64,000 nt of DNA, from assembly GCA_035048815.1 (NCBI GenBank), contig JAUCBN010000029.1:17290501-17354500 (forward strand), written 5' to 3'. The position numbers were made by a program, and so were the translations under genes. This DNA comes from Abelmoschus esculentus. Lineage: Eukaryota > Streptophyta > Magnoliopsida > Malvales > Malvaceae. A model generated the notes under the pieces. The model was not told where the DNA came from. It saw only the letters and a list, made by a program, of their open reading frames with translations, and ran no database searches. Below, piece by piece: positions 10,620 through 21,499 of this stretch (positions are counted from its first letter, which is position 1; each line of letters starts with the position of its first letter).

Positions 10620-11962
10620 ATGGGAGGGTCTTTGGATGGGGTGAAGGGAAAGAGAGTGGTTTTCGTTACGGTGGGGACAACATGTTTTGATGTGCTTGTT
10701 AAAGTAGTGGATTCTCAGAAAGTGAAGGATGAGTTACTGAGAAGAGGGTACACTGATCTTCTCATTCAAATGGGTCGAGGGTCATATCTTCCTATGAAGG
10801 TATATCAGAACTCTGAGCGACTAGTTAGCAGCGCCACATTTTAACTCTATAGGGTAATGAACTAGTGTTCAGTAAGTTTTAATGGGAGTAAAAGAAGTGA
10901 TTATTGTAATTGCTTTGATCAAAGGTGTGATGTGGATTTATGGATATGAGTTCAAAGCAGACTTTACATATAGGAAGTATCAAATTCTTCTAACAAGGTT
11001 CTATGTTAAGTCAAATCTTTCAACAATATTTTATGTTAAGTAATTCACTCTTTTGTTACTGTCTGGTTGATTGCTTTGCATGGTTCAGATATCCTAATTA
11101 GTCTTTGCCACTTTTTCTTTTGAAATGAATATTGTTTCCTCTCCCTTTTTTTCTTCTCATTCTTCTGATTTACGTAAGGTTTATTTTTTAATGTAGTCTA
11201 CTGGTGATGATGGATCTTTGGCTGTAGACTACTTCACATTTTCTTCAAGCGTCGCGGAACATTTGAAATCTGCATCTCTTGTGATCAGTCATGCAGGTAG
11301 CTCCTGATATATTTATATAATGAGATAGGATGTAAAATGTAAAGATTGTCACAGTAAAAAAGAGATAAGGAAATAATCTAGTCATTTATGATTTATCACT
11401 CTCGTCAAACGGTCCAAAGGTGTAAAAGTAATCGACTTTTACATAGTGTAAGTGGATCTTAACCCATATAATATATGTATATGTATTCCTTTATCCCTGT
11501 TTATACCCACCTTCTCTGGTAAAGTTTTTTTGTCACTATTTGCCTCAGCTTTGATATGCAACACATGATCTGACATGGCACAACTTCTCAAAGTCATCCA
11601 TAAGCTAAAAGATTTGTTTCATTATTCTGAAACTACTATTTCTGTGTCTGTCATTCGAGTATTTCTGCTATTTCTGTTGAGGAACTGTTCCCAACTATCA
11701 TGCAGGTTCTGGGAGCATATTTGAGACCATGCGGCTTGGCAAACCTTTAATCGTAGTTGTCAACGAAGATCTGATGGATAATCATCAGAGCTAGCTAGCC
11801 GAAGAATTGGGTGAGAGAAAACATTTATATTGTGCTCGTCCTCCGACACTTCACCAAACTATAGCCTGTATGGATTTGAAGTTGCTTGTTCCATACTCTC
11901 CGGGAGATGCCATGCCAGTGTCCAAACACATAAATAGGTTTCTTGGTTTTCCAGAAGATTGA
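10620..11962 (+). pseudogene. ALG13: ALG13, UDP-GlcNAc transferase catalytic subunit, with in-frame TAG
   Basis: Exons 10620-10799, 11197-11296 and 11706-11962 join in phase to a 179-codon frame. ALG13 pairs with membrane-bound ALG14 on the cytosolic ER face and adds the second GlcNAc to dolichol-PP-GlcNAc in N-glycan precursor synthesis. Family marks are FVTVGTT at residues 15-21, LLIQMGRG in exon 1, SHAGSGSIFE at 91-100 (the nucleotide-sugar loop) and NEDLMDNHQ at 113-121. The frame breaks at codon 123: TAG at 11792-11794 stands where the family has Glu (usual reading ...NHQxELAE). The following 55 codons are perfectly readable (LAEELGERKHLYCARPPTL to FLGFPED) and end in a normal TGA at 11960. 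One G-to-T change explains it. The lone lesion means very recent inactivation, a nonsense allele, or a sequencing error. The truncated product would lack the C-terminal third. Confidence 0.85.
11315..11470. mobile_element. MITE-like repeat family B in ALG13 intron 2
   Basis: The right end TAGTGTAAGTGGATCTTAAC, about 11439-11463, matches the reverse complement of the 8159 end and the 13447 end. The inner part (TGATTTATCACTCTCGTCAA) matches the family's inner motif inverted. The left end is less clear, near 11318. It sits wholly inside intron 2 (11297-11705). Confidence 0.55.
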
Positions 11963-13228
11963 TGAAGCTGAGCATCCCTAGGTATGTCACATGATTTGCT
12001 CATAATAGATTTGGAAAACAGAATTAGGATGAGCTTGTAAGTATTAGCAGGGAAGTTTGATGTGTGGCTTTTAAGTTGAAATGCCATGCCTATGCAGCAA
12101 TTTATTTTCCTCTTTTAGTCTGGATTACGTTATTTTCAAATTCGAGTCGAGACTTTTAATTATATATATAGTATATGATTAAGTTATACACCGTAAAACT
12201 CAAGTTTTATATGTTTTTTGGATCGATGAATAATTGAAGAAACAAATGTTTCACGAATCGATGTTCCTTTGCTTTATAGCATAACTAAAAGTTAACAAAA
12301 AAAAAAGTAAAAAATGTAAAAATAATTAAAAAAAATACAATAATAAAAACATTTGATATTAATGGTTGATCTCTGATTATGTGGCCAAAAATATATTAAG
12401 TGATTTAAATTTTGATCTATACATCCTAAATTTTAACAGTAAACCTTAATATCTAATTATACTCCTTAAATTCATTAAATTTATCTTATACTTTTCCCTA
12501 AGATTGCAAGACTCTCTTTCACTGTCAAAGTCACTGATTTTATGCTAATGTATGAATGTGACCAATTATTACCAAATGACGTCCCACCCCTTTGCTCTTT
12601 CTGATTGGATTGCTTAAACGTGATCTTCACGCGCCACCTTGTTTGGCCACCTTGTGATTTTGATTCGCCGAAAAGAGAAAAAAACAAAAGAAAGAAACAA
12701 ATGTTTGAGTTAATTTTGTCGTAAAACATTCCTTAAAATGAGGAAGAAATGATAAAGGAGAAACATGGACATGGTTGGGTTGCTATTAATAAAGTTGGAG
12801 TAAAATATGAACTACTTGAATCTAGATATATCTAATAAAAGTAATTAGATGAAGATATGAAAAATTAAAATTAGTTAAATATTTATAAAAGAAAATAATA
12901 TAAAAAATTAGGACTAGTGATACATGAGGAAAGTAAAATAAAGGATTTTTTATTTTTATTGTTTTTATAAATTTTAGGTTTCGTCTGATTAATTTAGATT
13001 AACCTACATCGTATATTTAATTTTGATGGATGAATCTCTCAAAATTTTTTATATAACACTATCTCAAATTCGAGACATATTTAAGCGAAATCAAACACTA
13101 TTTTCTTTCTCATTCTTGTAAAAGATCTTAGTGTTCTCCATGTAAGGAAAGTTATAATTATTCACCAAAGTTTGAAATTTAAGTAAAAATATAATAAAAA
13201 TTGGAATTCAAAATAAAATTTAATAATA

Positions 13229-13447
13229 AGATCAGATCAAGTTACATAATATAATTTTTTTAAAGTTTTATATTAAATTTTAGCCATTTGATGAGTAAAC
13301 TGGATGAATGATAACAATAAAAAATGTGAAGATTATCAATTAAAAAAAATAAAAAATAATCTTAGTCATTTATTATTATCATTCAATGACTCAAAATTAA
13401 TATAAAACTAAATGAGTTTTACATCATGTAAGTTGATCCTAACCCTA
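13229..13447. mobile_element. MITE-like repeat family B, complete copy with inverted ends
   Basis: The left arm (AGATCAAGTTACATAATATA, then AAAGTTTTATATTAAATTTT, then GCCATTTGATGAG) mirrors the reverse complement of the right arm (GGATCAACTTACATGATGTA, then AGTTTTATATTAATTTTGAG, then TCATTGAATGAT). The 219-bp element is almost all inverted repeat. It is the best complete copy of a family with other pieces near 8159, 11466, 12164 and 13455. No coding capacity. Confidence 0.75.
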
Positions 13448-13454
13448 TATATAT

Positions 13455-13600
13455 ATAAGGATCTACTTGTAAAACTCAAAGTTTACACGTTTTGTAGATC
13501 GTCAGATGAGTGAAATAGATCGTTGAGATTAACCCTTTAAGAATAATCAATTTCAATTGTACAACGATCCAAAATACGTAAAAAAAAAAAATCTATATAT
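13455..13600. mobile_element. MITE-like repeat family B, neighbouring diverged copy
   Basis: It begins AAGGATCTACTTGTAAAACT and continues TTTACACGTTTTGTAGATCG. The right side (TACAACGATCCAAAATACGT) is its rough reverse complement. It abuts the complete copy, so two insertions lie side by side. Confidence 0.55.
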
Positions 13601-13866
13601 CAATGAATTAAATTTGTGTTGTTTGAAAATGGTGATGCTGACTTGTATCAATGAATAGGGCAAGGGAGAGAGTGGTAGCTAAATACCCCAATGAATGTTC
13701 AAAGGGAAAATCATATTTTTGTACCCTTTGGTCCTTTGCTTTCTGTTTCAATACTATTTCAGATCCAAGTAGGATATGCAGTTCTATGTATTTCTCAATT
13801 TCAGGTCACTGATTTAACAATAAAATTTGTATTTCTTACCTTTTATGTGCATTTTTAGCTTAATCA

Positions 13867-14903
13867 ATGGCAGTAGAAGCTGTAATATTTCAGCAAGATT
13901 TGTTTGGTTACAACAGCTGTTGGAGCCATGATTTTTGTCTGGAAAAACAAGAATCTTCTGCATATTTTCCTGAGAACCAAACACCAGAGATGCAGGATTA
14001 CTCTACACCAATGGTTGCACCAGCACTACCCCATTTGTTTCATCACCACTGCCCAAATTTGTCCTCGGATGCACCTTGTAATCGTCCCAAGAGACGTCGA
14101 TCGACGACTCGGAAGAACAAGCAAGAGATTGAGAATCAAAGGATGACTCACATTGCTGTGGAGCGAAATAGAAGGAAGCAAATGAATCAGTATCTCTCTG
14201 TTCTTAGATCTCTAATGCCTGAATCTTATGTTCAAAGGGTAATTTTCTTTCCATATTATGCTCGGTAAATTCGAAATTTCCCGGAAAATAAATGTACTTC
14301 CTTTGATTAGGGTGACCAAGCATCAATTATAGGAGGAGCTATCAATTTTGTGAAGGAACTTGAGCACCATCTTCAATGTCTAAGTGCTGAACAAGAGGTA
14401 CAAGAAAGATCAAACACGAATGGTGGTCACCGCATCGGCGGCAGCTCGTCGGTTTTTGATGAATTCTTCAGATTCCCACAGTACTCAACTAGTTCAAAAC
14501 TGGGTGAGTGTAAAGATTCCATCTCCATGAATGATAAACCAACGGTTGAAACTCAATCCGCCATAGCTGACATAGAAGTTACCATTGTGGAAAGGCATGT
14601 AAACCTGCGAATAAGATCGAAAAAGCGACCGGCACAGCTCTTGAAGGTTGTTTCCTGGTTGAACAGTATGCATTTCAGTATCCTCCATCTGAATGTCACA
14701 ACTGTTGATCAAATGGTCCTCTATTCCTTCAGTGTGAAGGTACTAACTACTAATTCATCTGGTTTTTCATCATGTTTATGGTGTTTAACAGTAGGTTTGA
14801 ACTGCAGGTAGAAGATGATTGTAAGCTGAGTTCAGTGGCTGACATAGCCACAGCAGTGAACCAGTTGGTATGCAGCATTCAACAAGATGGTTGCTTAGAT
14901 TAG
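13867..14903 (+). CDS. bHLH transcription factor, subgroup Ia (bHLH94/96/71-like)
   Basis: Exons 13867-14238, 14311-14739 and 14808-14903 join without phase conflict to 298 residues. The basic region holds IENQRMTHIAVERNRRKQMN; H95, E99 and R103 are the H-E-R triad of E-box (CANNTG, usually G-box) binders. Helix 1 is LSVLRSLMP and helix 2 follows GDQASIIGGAINFVKELE, with the loop crossing the first intron. A basic KRRRSTTRKNKQE precedes the domain. The C-terminal ~90 residues (ADIEVTIVERHVNLRI to the end) form the ACT-like dimerisation fold, and FFRFPQYS in the middle is a subgroup signature. Relatives include FAMA, MUTE and SPEECHLESS (more distant) and bHLH57/67/70/71/94/96/99; N-terminal MAVEAVIFQQDLFGY is closest to bHLH94/96. 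Acts in the nucleus. Exact orthology not decided. Confidence 0.93.
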
Positions 14904-15840
14904 AGGGGAAGAATTCTCTATTTCTCAAATAAATTAAATGTATTATTTTTCTTTTTAAGGATGTATTATTATTAATATCTATTTTTTTAAAAATGTTTAT
15001 ATATTCGATTATATATGAGATTTAAATATATTTTATTATAAATGTTACGATAGATATACAACTTGTTCGACCGACAAAAAATTAAATTTTACCACATTTC
15101 AGTTCATAGCCAATATGACCCATACATCTTGTTAGGCTCCACCAAAATTTCTCTTATTCAATAATTATTTCATGTTATGGGGTTTAAAATTTTAGTTAAT
15201 TGAACTAATGGATTGAATAAAAAAAATTAATTAATTGATTAGTTAATTTTAGAATCATTTGGTTATTAATATTTTTTTAAATTTAGGTTATCGATTAATT
15301 TAATTTAAAATTTATTAATTAATCAAATTAATTAAATTTTTTATATTTTATATACTTATTTTTGTTCACTAAACTTCAAAAATTATAAAATAGTCATTAA
15401 ACCTTGTCAAATTAATCTAAAAATTATTAAATTTATTAAATTATTTAAAAACATATATTAATTTTTTCCATATTTATCAAAAAAAAAATTAACACGCAAT
15501 AAATCAATGATTGTTTGTAACGATTCAATAAGATCATTAACCTTAATTTCCACATCCTAAATAATAAAAAAATACATCTTTATCTTCAATTCTCTAAACG
15601 TTAACTATAACTTTTTAACCTTAAACTCTAAACATATTGTTAAATGAAACACCAATAAAAACTCTAAAAAAACCAAAAAATATCACGTTTAAAAAGAGGC
15701 AAGAAACATCAATCTCACATCAAAAAAGATAAAGATCTTAAGATATATACGATGACGCTACACATCTTATAAAACATATCTTTTAAAAAGAGATTAATAG
15801 TCGTAACCCCGTAAATCGCGTCAAATCTTGCTTTAAAATT
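14904..15840. other. AT-rich spacer upstream of mL45
   Basis: No gene. AT-rich DNA, including a stretch near 15360-15560 that resembles common decayed plant repeats. An 82-codon minus-strand frame near 15715-15963 overlaps the mL45 promoter and is not credible. Confidence 0.5.
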
Positions 15841-15849
15841 TCCGTCAAA

Positions 15850-16012
15850 GGCCCAATATAAGGCCCATATATTTATGCAACATAGATCTTCCGTACATCT
15901 ATGAAGCATCATATATTCTCTCCTTAAACCCTTGAAGAATCGTAAACCCAAACCCCTCTGCACTCGCTGTAATCAAAGATCAAATCAAAATCACTTTGAT
16001 TTTGAACCCTAA
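15850..16012 (+). promoter_or_regulatory. Site II pair and telobox upstream of mL45
   Basis: GGCCCA occurs at 15850-15855 and 15862-15867, 12 bp apart, and AACCCTAA at 16005-16012 just before the ATG at 16017. GGCCCA/TGGGCC (site II, bound by TCP factors) with a telobox (AAACCCTA core) is a known arrangement in plant genes for ribosomal and mitochondrial components. Seen: the words and spacing. Inferred: function. Confidence 0.7.
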
Positions 16013-16016
16013 AAGG

Positions 16017-19000
16017 ATGAGATTCAACAGCATTCGTTCTCTTTATCATCAATCTTCTTCATTCCTGTAAGTTCTCATTTACTTCTTGCAATTTAACACT
16101 TTGGGTCGCCCAAAAAATTATAGATTCATGGGTTTGTCTTTCAGTTTTGAGAAATTATAAAATGCAATGTTTGGTTACTGGGAAAATGAAGGAAATGGGA
16201 TAGAAAGTAGAAGGGTATACGTTTTCTGGTCTCTTTTATTTTTTGGTTATATTAAAGCTTTGATTTTTTTGGACCAGAAGCTCAAGAGGCTATTCCAGTG
16301 GATTTTCAAATAGTAAGAAATTTTCATTTTGATATTCGATTGGCTTAGTTAGTTCTATAGGGCAGCAAAAAATGCTTCATTTGATCATAATTTTTCATGG
16401 TTTTCATTGTTCTCAGTACATCAATTCCACGCCCAAGGTGTAACTTCTTGCTTATACAAGACAGAAAATAATGCTCTTCCTTGGACTTGTAGAGACACAA
16501 TGACACTTCGTTCTACCATGGTAACTTTGTGAAGTATGGAATGTTGAAGTTAATTCATTTTCAATTTTATTGGACCTCTTGATGTTAGATTGCTAAGACA
16601 GTTAATGTGCCATCCTTTTCTTAGGCTGCTGAATTGTTGATCTTTTTGAATGACAAAAAGTCCTTTTCCACAGAAGCTACTACGCAACTACGGAAAGTGG
16701 TACGTATCACAAGAACTGGCTGTATTCTATTTCCATTCATTTCTATTTAGATTTGAAATGATTATTTGTATTCTTTCATGGTGCACCATTATCATGCATT
16801 TTTTATACATGAATGTGTTTTTTGATTTGTTCTTGGTTAGACTATGGAACTTATATTGGTGGTCTATTTTTTGATTTGTTCTTAGTTAGATCATAGATGA
16901 AGGGAACTTATATTGGTGTTCAGTTTTTCAATTTTCCGGCTTACAAATTAATTTGGCTTGTGTTTTCATCGTTTGTAATTTCAGGGAACTCAAGTTTCTA
17001 TGACTAGCCCTGGATTTGTCTATGAACCTTATGCACCTCGTGAACCAATACCATTTTGGAAGAGGTTAGTCTGAGTTTCGGGAAGTTGTTATTAGATAAG
17101 TGTAAAAAGTATTCTCCTAAAATCAAATGTAATAAATTTCAAGAATTAGACCCAACTAAAATTCTCAAATGTTGTGATTTTTGTGTCGCTTGCCAATATG
17201 AAGGTGTAAAGTCACCTGTGAACATAAAACTGATAAAAGTAAAGTTTCTACCAAATGAGGGGAAACTGGTCCAACTTTAAGTTGCAAACATGCAATTACC
17301 GTTGAAGTATAGAAAATTGTAGTGCATAGCCTTTTCAACTTACTTCCACAAAAAGATCGCCAATATGCCTTTTCCCTCAGCTGTATTTTGATCCGTTGTG
17401 TGCCAGGTATTTCACAAGAGCAGGTTGGACAAGAACAAAAGAAGATATCAAGTCTGAGGTGATTGTCTTGCATTCTTTATGCTATTTGTTCTAACTCAAG
17501 TGTAAAATGTTAAAACACCTTGCTTTATGATGCCATTACCATTACTTTTGCAATGATATCTAACCATGATATATTATTTTTCTAAAAGATCACTCTTCTC
17601 CTTCTCCTTTTGCAATGTAAAATTTAAGATATAGACTTGTAATGATCCACTGCATCATTATCTAGTGGGTTATATTCCAGTTTCTTGTTTGCAGCTGAAG
17701 AGTGCCTATGCCATTGCTAAGTTGAGGAAATCTGGATACTCAAAGTATCAGTTCTATAAGGAGGCCGTAGAACTATATAGGGAGGTATGGAATTCCAAAA
17801 TATCCTTGATTTTCTATTACTATTATTTGCTCACACTTTTAAATTCGTGCAATAGGTTCTTGTCCTCAGCTTTTAGCAATCATTACAGCGGGACCTATGA
17901 TGTTCCGGAAAAAATGAGCAAATTAGCTTTTTTATTAAAAATGTATATATATTTTCTTGTGGTATTGCTTTTAAAATTTCATTGATGGAACTACTTTTCA
18001 TTTCTCACAGATAAACACTCTAATAGCAAATGGTGACAAAACATCATTACGGAAAGCTGTTACAGAGAATATGTTCTCTGTATGTCTCTACCTCTACATA
18101 ATCATTCCTTTTTCTCTCCCAGTTTTTCATGTTTTTATATATATGCATTGGTTAGGCTACCGTTCGCATCTTGCTTTCTAATTTATACTTGAATCTTACA
18201 CGACTCATTGTTCGACTTATGATAGGCCCTCAAAAATGAAATTAAGCAAAGGGAAACCATATGGAACAATCTTTACTGGGAGTTAATTGAACCTATTGTT
18301 AAAATACGAACTTTGCGAGCCCGAATGGTAAGTAGCCAACTAATTATTTTTTGAAGATGTTTTCATCCCCATATTGTATTGGGACTTCTAGCCTTACATT
18401 TTAGCATACTCACTAAAGCTATTCAAATCTGGATAACTAAAGCTGCTGACCTATGCTTACATTTTAACTAATGGCTGCCTTCTGGTGGTTCTATATTACA
18501 GATTGGTGTTGATAAGAATGACCTTAACAAAGCCTTCATCCAACTTACTCTCGAGTTCCTGACTAAAGAGGTAAATTGATTCTAATTAAACTTCTTATAC
18601 ATCTTTGTATGGCTACATGCGTGCCAATTAGATATCGGTAACATATTTAAATCGTAACGCTGTCGACCCATTCTTCGAAGATATCCATCCTTGTTATGAT
18701 GCTTATGTGTTGTTTATGGGATTTAATTATATGATATCCTTTGTTAAGGATACTCCACACCACTTGTAGGAATCACTAGTAAATATCATGCAAGACAAAG
18801 TATGAACTTGGATCGACCTCCACCTCAATAATGTTTCCGTTTTTTTCCTCGCAGAAATTTGAAGCATATGATTCAAAAGGTGCTGTTGTTGCTGGGGATA
18901 AAAATAAAGAGGTATTTTTCGATATAAATATTTGCTATACTACAACTTGAATCAACCTACTTGAAAATGTTATATTATACCCGAAAATTGACAAATGCGA

Positions 19001-19234
19001 AGGCATTAAACGAAAGTCGGGTCACGCTTAGATGATACACTGCTGTATTGACATGCATTGGTGTATCGAATCACAACTGATACATGATTATGTGTGGTCT
19101 CGTCTGCTTTGAACTATGCACGTTAATCTTGCCTCTGTGATATGCAGGTTCTTGTCCGTTCGATCTGGGTATTCGAGAAGTCTCTGTTTCATACCGGAGC
19201 TCACTGGCGTCTCTGCGGACGAATTAAAGTGTGA
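16017..19234 (+). CDS. Mitochondrial ribosomal protein mL45 / Tim44-like protein
   Basis: Twelve exons join in phase to 289 residues: 16017-16066, 16278-16312, 16417-16520, 16625-16699, 16985-17064, 17407-17458, 17695-17784, 18011-18079, 18226-18327, 18502-18570, 18855-18911 and 19148-19234. The N-terminus, rich in Ser, Arg and Tyr with few acids (MRFNSIRSLYHQSSSFL, then SSRGYSS), looks like a mitochondrial presequence. The conserved body runs from FVYEPYAPREPIPFW through WTRTKEDIKSE, LKSAYAIAKLRKSGYS, RETIWNNLYWELIEPIVKIR and FIQLTLEFLTKEKFEAYD to VLVRSIWVFEKSLFHTGAHW near the C-terminus, the Tim44/mL45 fold (NTF2-like). mL45 is a large-subunit mitoribosome protein at the exit side; the plant gene is often labelled Tim44-related. 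Exons 2-4 rest on splice signals and phase alone and are least certain. Confidence 0.85.
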
Positions 19235-19807
19235 GTCAATTATTATGTACTGCAAAGTTCAAACTGATATTTCTGATGCCGATGACAAATAATTTGCTCT
19301 TCCTGGATTCTCTTCATGGGGCATGTTGTACATTAATTCTATGCATTTTGATGGATTCAAACTATGGAGTGATTTCTTTAAAAACCAAATAAAATGAGTA
19401 GCAGTTTATAGTTTAATCCTTGCTGTTGTCGACAAATCGAATTCCGGGTGTCGGATAAACCGAATTCCAGGTAGAAGCAGCAGCAGCAGTTTGAGGATCA
19501 TATGTAAGATAAAAAAGAATGGAAGACTGAGGTAGGGGTTGAATACTTTTCTTTGTTAAATTTTGAGTAAAAATACACAAATAGTTCACTGAATATATGG
19601 CACTTTTGGTTTAAGTCTCCCAACCATTAAAAAGTTACAAAATGGTCACTAACATAAAAAACAACAAATTAGTCTTTTTTTCCCGTTAATTTTAATATAT
19701 TTTCAATTAAATTAGTGTTCAATAAGTCCATGATACCAACTCAATTAACACTATTATATATAAATATAGATTTTCATGGTTTTATTTTCCATCAAGTCAT
19801 AAGGAGT

Positions 19808-19971
19808 TATGAGGCATGAACCACGACCTTATTCGTAATATCTTCGAGAATAATAAGATTAAACGGTAGAAGAAAAGACAACAAATAAAGAGAAAATATG
19901 GTGGAGTGTGCCGACGGGAATAATCATAGAGGAAACGGTGCCGGATTCTATGAGGCATGAACCACGACCTT
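19808..19971. repeat. Perfect 23-bp direct repeat, 141 bp apart
   Basis: TATGAGGCATGAACCACGAC followed by CTT occurs at 19808-19830 and exactly again at 19949-19971. The intervening 118 bp is GA-rich (GAAAAGACAAC..., then GGTGGAGTGTGCCGACGGG). It lies in the spacer between mL45 and DMP. It could be a segmental duplication or flanks of an insertion; not resolved. Confidence 0.85.
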
Positions 19972-20050
19972 GTGCTATTTAAATATGGACCTTAGATTCA
20001 ATATTTTTAATCTAAATATTAGTTTATTCGCCATGTAACAAGATTTTAAG

Positions 20051-20306
20051 AAATTATATTATGTATCATTCTCGTTATGTTATTTATGAAATCAATAAAT
20101 TAAATATATTTATTTTATTATCTTTTATGTCATATTTTTATCAAGTGAATCTATACTTGGTAAAAAATTATTTTTAAATTTAATTTATAATAAATATTAG
20201 CGAAGATTGACTTGATAAAAAAATCAAATAAAAAAATAATAAAATATGTGCATTTGATTGATTAATCTCATAAATAATGTGACGAAAATGACGCATGATG
20301 TAATTT
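20051..20306. mobile_element. MITE-like repeat family A, copy 1
   Basis: The element starts AAATTATATTATGTATCATT and ends CATGATGTAATTT. The left arm (TTATTTATGAAATCAATAAA, later TATTTTTATCAAGTGAATCT) mirrors the right arm read inverted (TTATTTATGAGATTAATCAA, then TTTTTTATCAAGTCAATCTT). Arms of about 100 bp flank a short middle containing AATTTATAATAAATATTAGC. The same family occurs at 51946-52204. Length 256 bp, no coding. Confidence 0.75.
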
Positions 20307-20775
20307 CTCGAGATCTTGAGTTTAATCTCCCCGGTTAAAATTATTATATTTCTTCAAGGAAAAAACAAACATCAATTTATTTATTCAACTTTTTAAAGGG
20401 TTAATGGCTAAAATATGAAAATATAGTGTTAAATTTTAAATAAAATAATTTAATAAACACACTTTACATCATAATCTACGATGGAGATCGAACACCGTTA
20501 AACTACTAATATTGAACACCATTGAACATTATTAAATTAATTAATAAAAATTAAAAATATCAAGGATTAAAACTACAATTAATAATTATATATTGAGTCT
20601 ATCACTCTTTTATCAATTATATATTGAATCCTTAAATTTTTTAATTTCTATTAATTAATTTAAAAGTGTCCAATAATATTCGGTGCTAGTGGCGCTCAAC
20701 GATACTTATCGTAGACTTTCCTTTATTGTATTTAATGGTTTGAGTTGTTTATTATGTGACAACCGAAAATTCACC
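20307..20775. other. Spacer right of family A copy 1, 3' flank of DMP
   Basis: AT-rich, non-coding. Runs such as AACACCATTGAACATTATTAAATTAATT suggest old repeat DNA. The DMP transcript's 3' end should fall here (minus strand), but I cannot place its poly(A) site. Confidence 0.45.
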
Positions 20776-21435
20776 CTACTCCCTTTGGTAGACATGTAAT
20801 TCATTTTGGGTTTGGGAGGGGACCCTTGTCGCCGGCATCTCGTCGACCTGGTTCTGTCCGCCATGATCAAGGTTATCTCCGTATCCGATACCCCGTCGCT
20901 TCGTCGGGAAAAGCATGAACAGTCCACTGGCCAAGATCCCAGCCCCCAACGGCAGATTTGTCATCAATGCATTACCATTAGTCCCAGGTTTAGGGAAAAA
21001 GCAATTTTGAACCTCAAAGCTGCTACATGCAATGACTAAAAACAAAGTTAAAGAGCAACAAGCATGGACAAAATCAATGGCATTGAGCTTATACTTGTTC
21101 AACATCCTCTCGGCTTCATTATCGCCATTTTCCAAATCAAGACCGTCGTCGTTGAAAACCCAAAGTCCGTTGAACGTGGCGATGCCGTAACAAAGCTTGC
21201 CATCCTTGCCTATGAAGCTGTCAGTGAAAGAAGATAAGAAGCAAGAGAGTGAACATAGAACAATGAGACCTAAAGCCATGCATTTGTTAACCGGTTGGCA
21301 TGTTCCATTGTTGGAGAAGGAGGGAATGATGGCTTGGAATGCGAAAACGGTGCCGGTCGGAAGCAGGTTCGCGAGGTTGGCGGAAAACGGTAGGGCCTTG
21401 TCGGCGGATTGTGGGAGAGGCTTGATGCTAGCCAT
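20776..21435 (-). CDS. DUF679 domain membrane protein (DMP family)
   Basis: An intronless 219-residue protein starting MASIKPLPQSADKALPFSAN. The longer frame to 21516 begins upstream of the likely TATA box (TATAAAAAAA on the minus strand, 21466-21475), so the start at 21435 is preferred. The family signature LANLLPTGTVFAFQAIIPSF is followed by CMALGLIVLCSLSCFLSSFTDSF (membrane segment), GLWVFNDD, KLNAIDFVHACCSLTLFLVIAC (third segment) and LPLGAGILASGLFMLFPTKR (fourth), giving four predicted transmembrane helices. DMPs are plant-specific proteins of tonoplast and ER. Some act in membrane remodelling during senescence; DMP8/9 act in gamete fusion. This member cannot be assigned to a subgroup by eye, and a haploid-inducer role should not be assumed. 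The C-terminal tail is hydrophilic. Confidence 0.93.
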   Translation of the reverse strand: MASIKPLPQSADKALPFSANLANLLPTGTVFAFQAIIPSFSNNGTCQPVNKCMALGLIVLCSLSCFLSSFTDSFIGKDGKLCYGIATFNGLWVFNDDGLDLENGDNEAERMLNKYKLNAIDFVHACCSLTLFLVIACSSFEVQNCFFPKPGTNGNALMTNLPLGAGILASGLFMLFPTKRRGIGYGDNLDHGGQNQVDEMPATRVPSQTQNELHVYQRE

Positions 21436-21465
21436 GGATGAACTCTTTTCAAGTAAACTTTTGCT

Positions 21466-21475
21466 TTTTTTATAG
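21466..21475 (-). promoter_or_regulatory. TATA box of the DMP gene
   Basis: TATAAAAAAA on the minus strand, 31 bp or more upstream of the ATG at 21435. It would start transcription close to the Met of MASIKP, leaving a very short leader and excluding the more distal in-frame start at 21516. Confidence 0.55.
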
Positions 21476-21499
21476 TAAAATGAATAGATTAGGCCATGT

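Larger units (their letters stand above)
11963..13866. other. Spacer between ALG13 and the bHLH gene
   Basis: No coding sequence recognised. It carries several family B repeat ends (about 12164-12240, 13229-13447 and 13455-13600) separated by AT-rich DNA. The bHLH promoter must lie in the last few hundred bases; I see no clear TATA box there. Confidence 0.55.
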
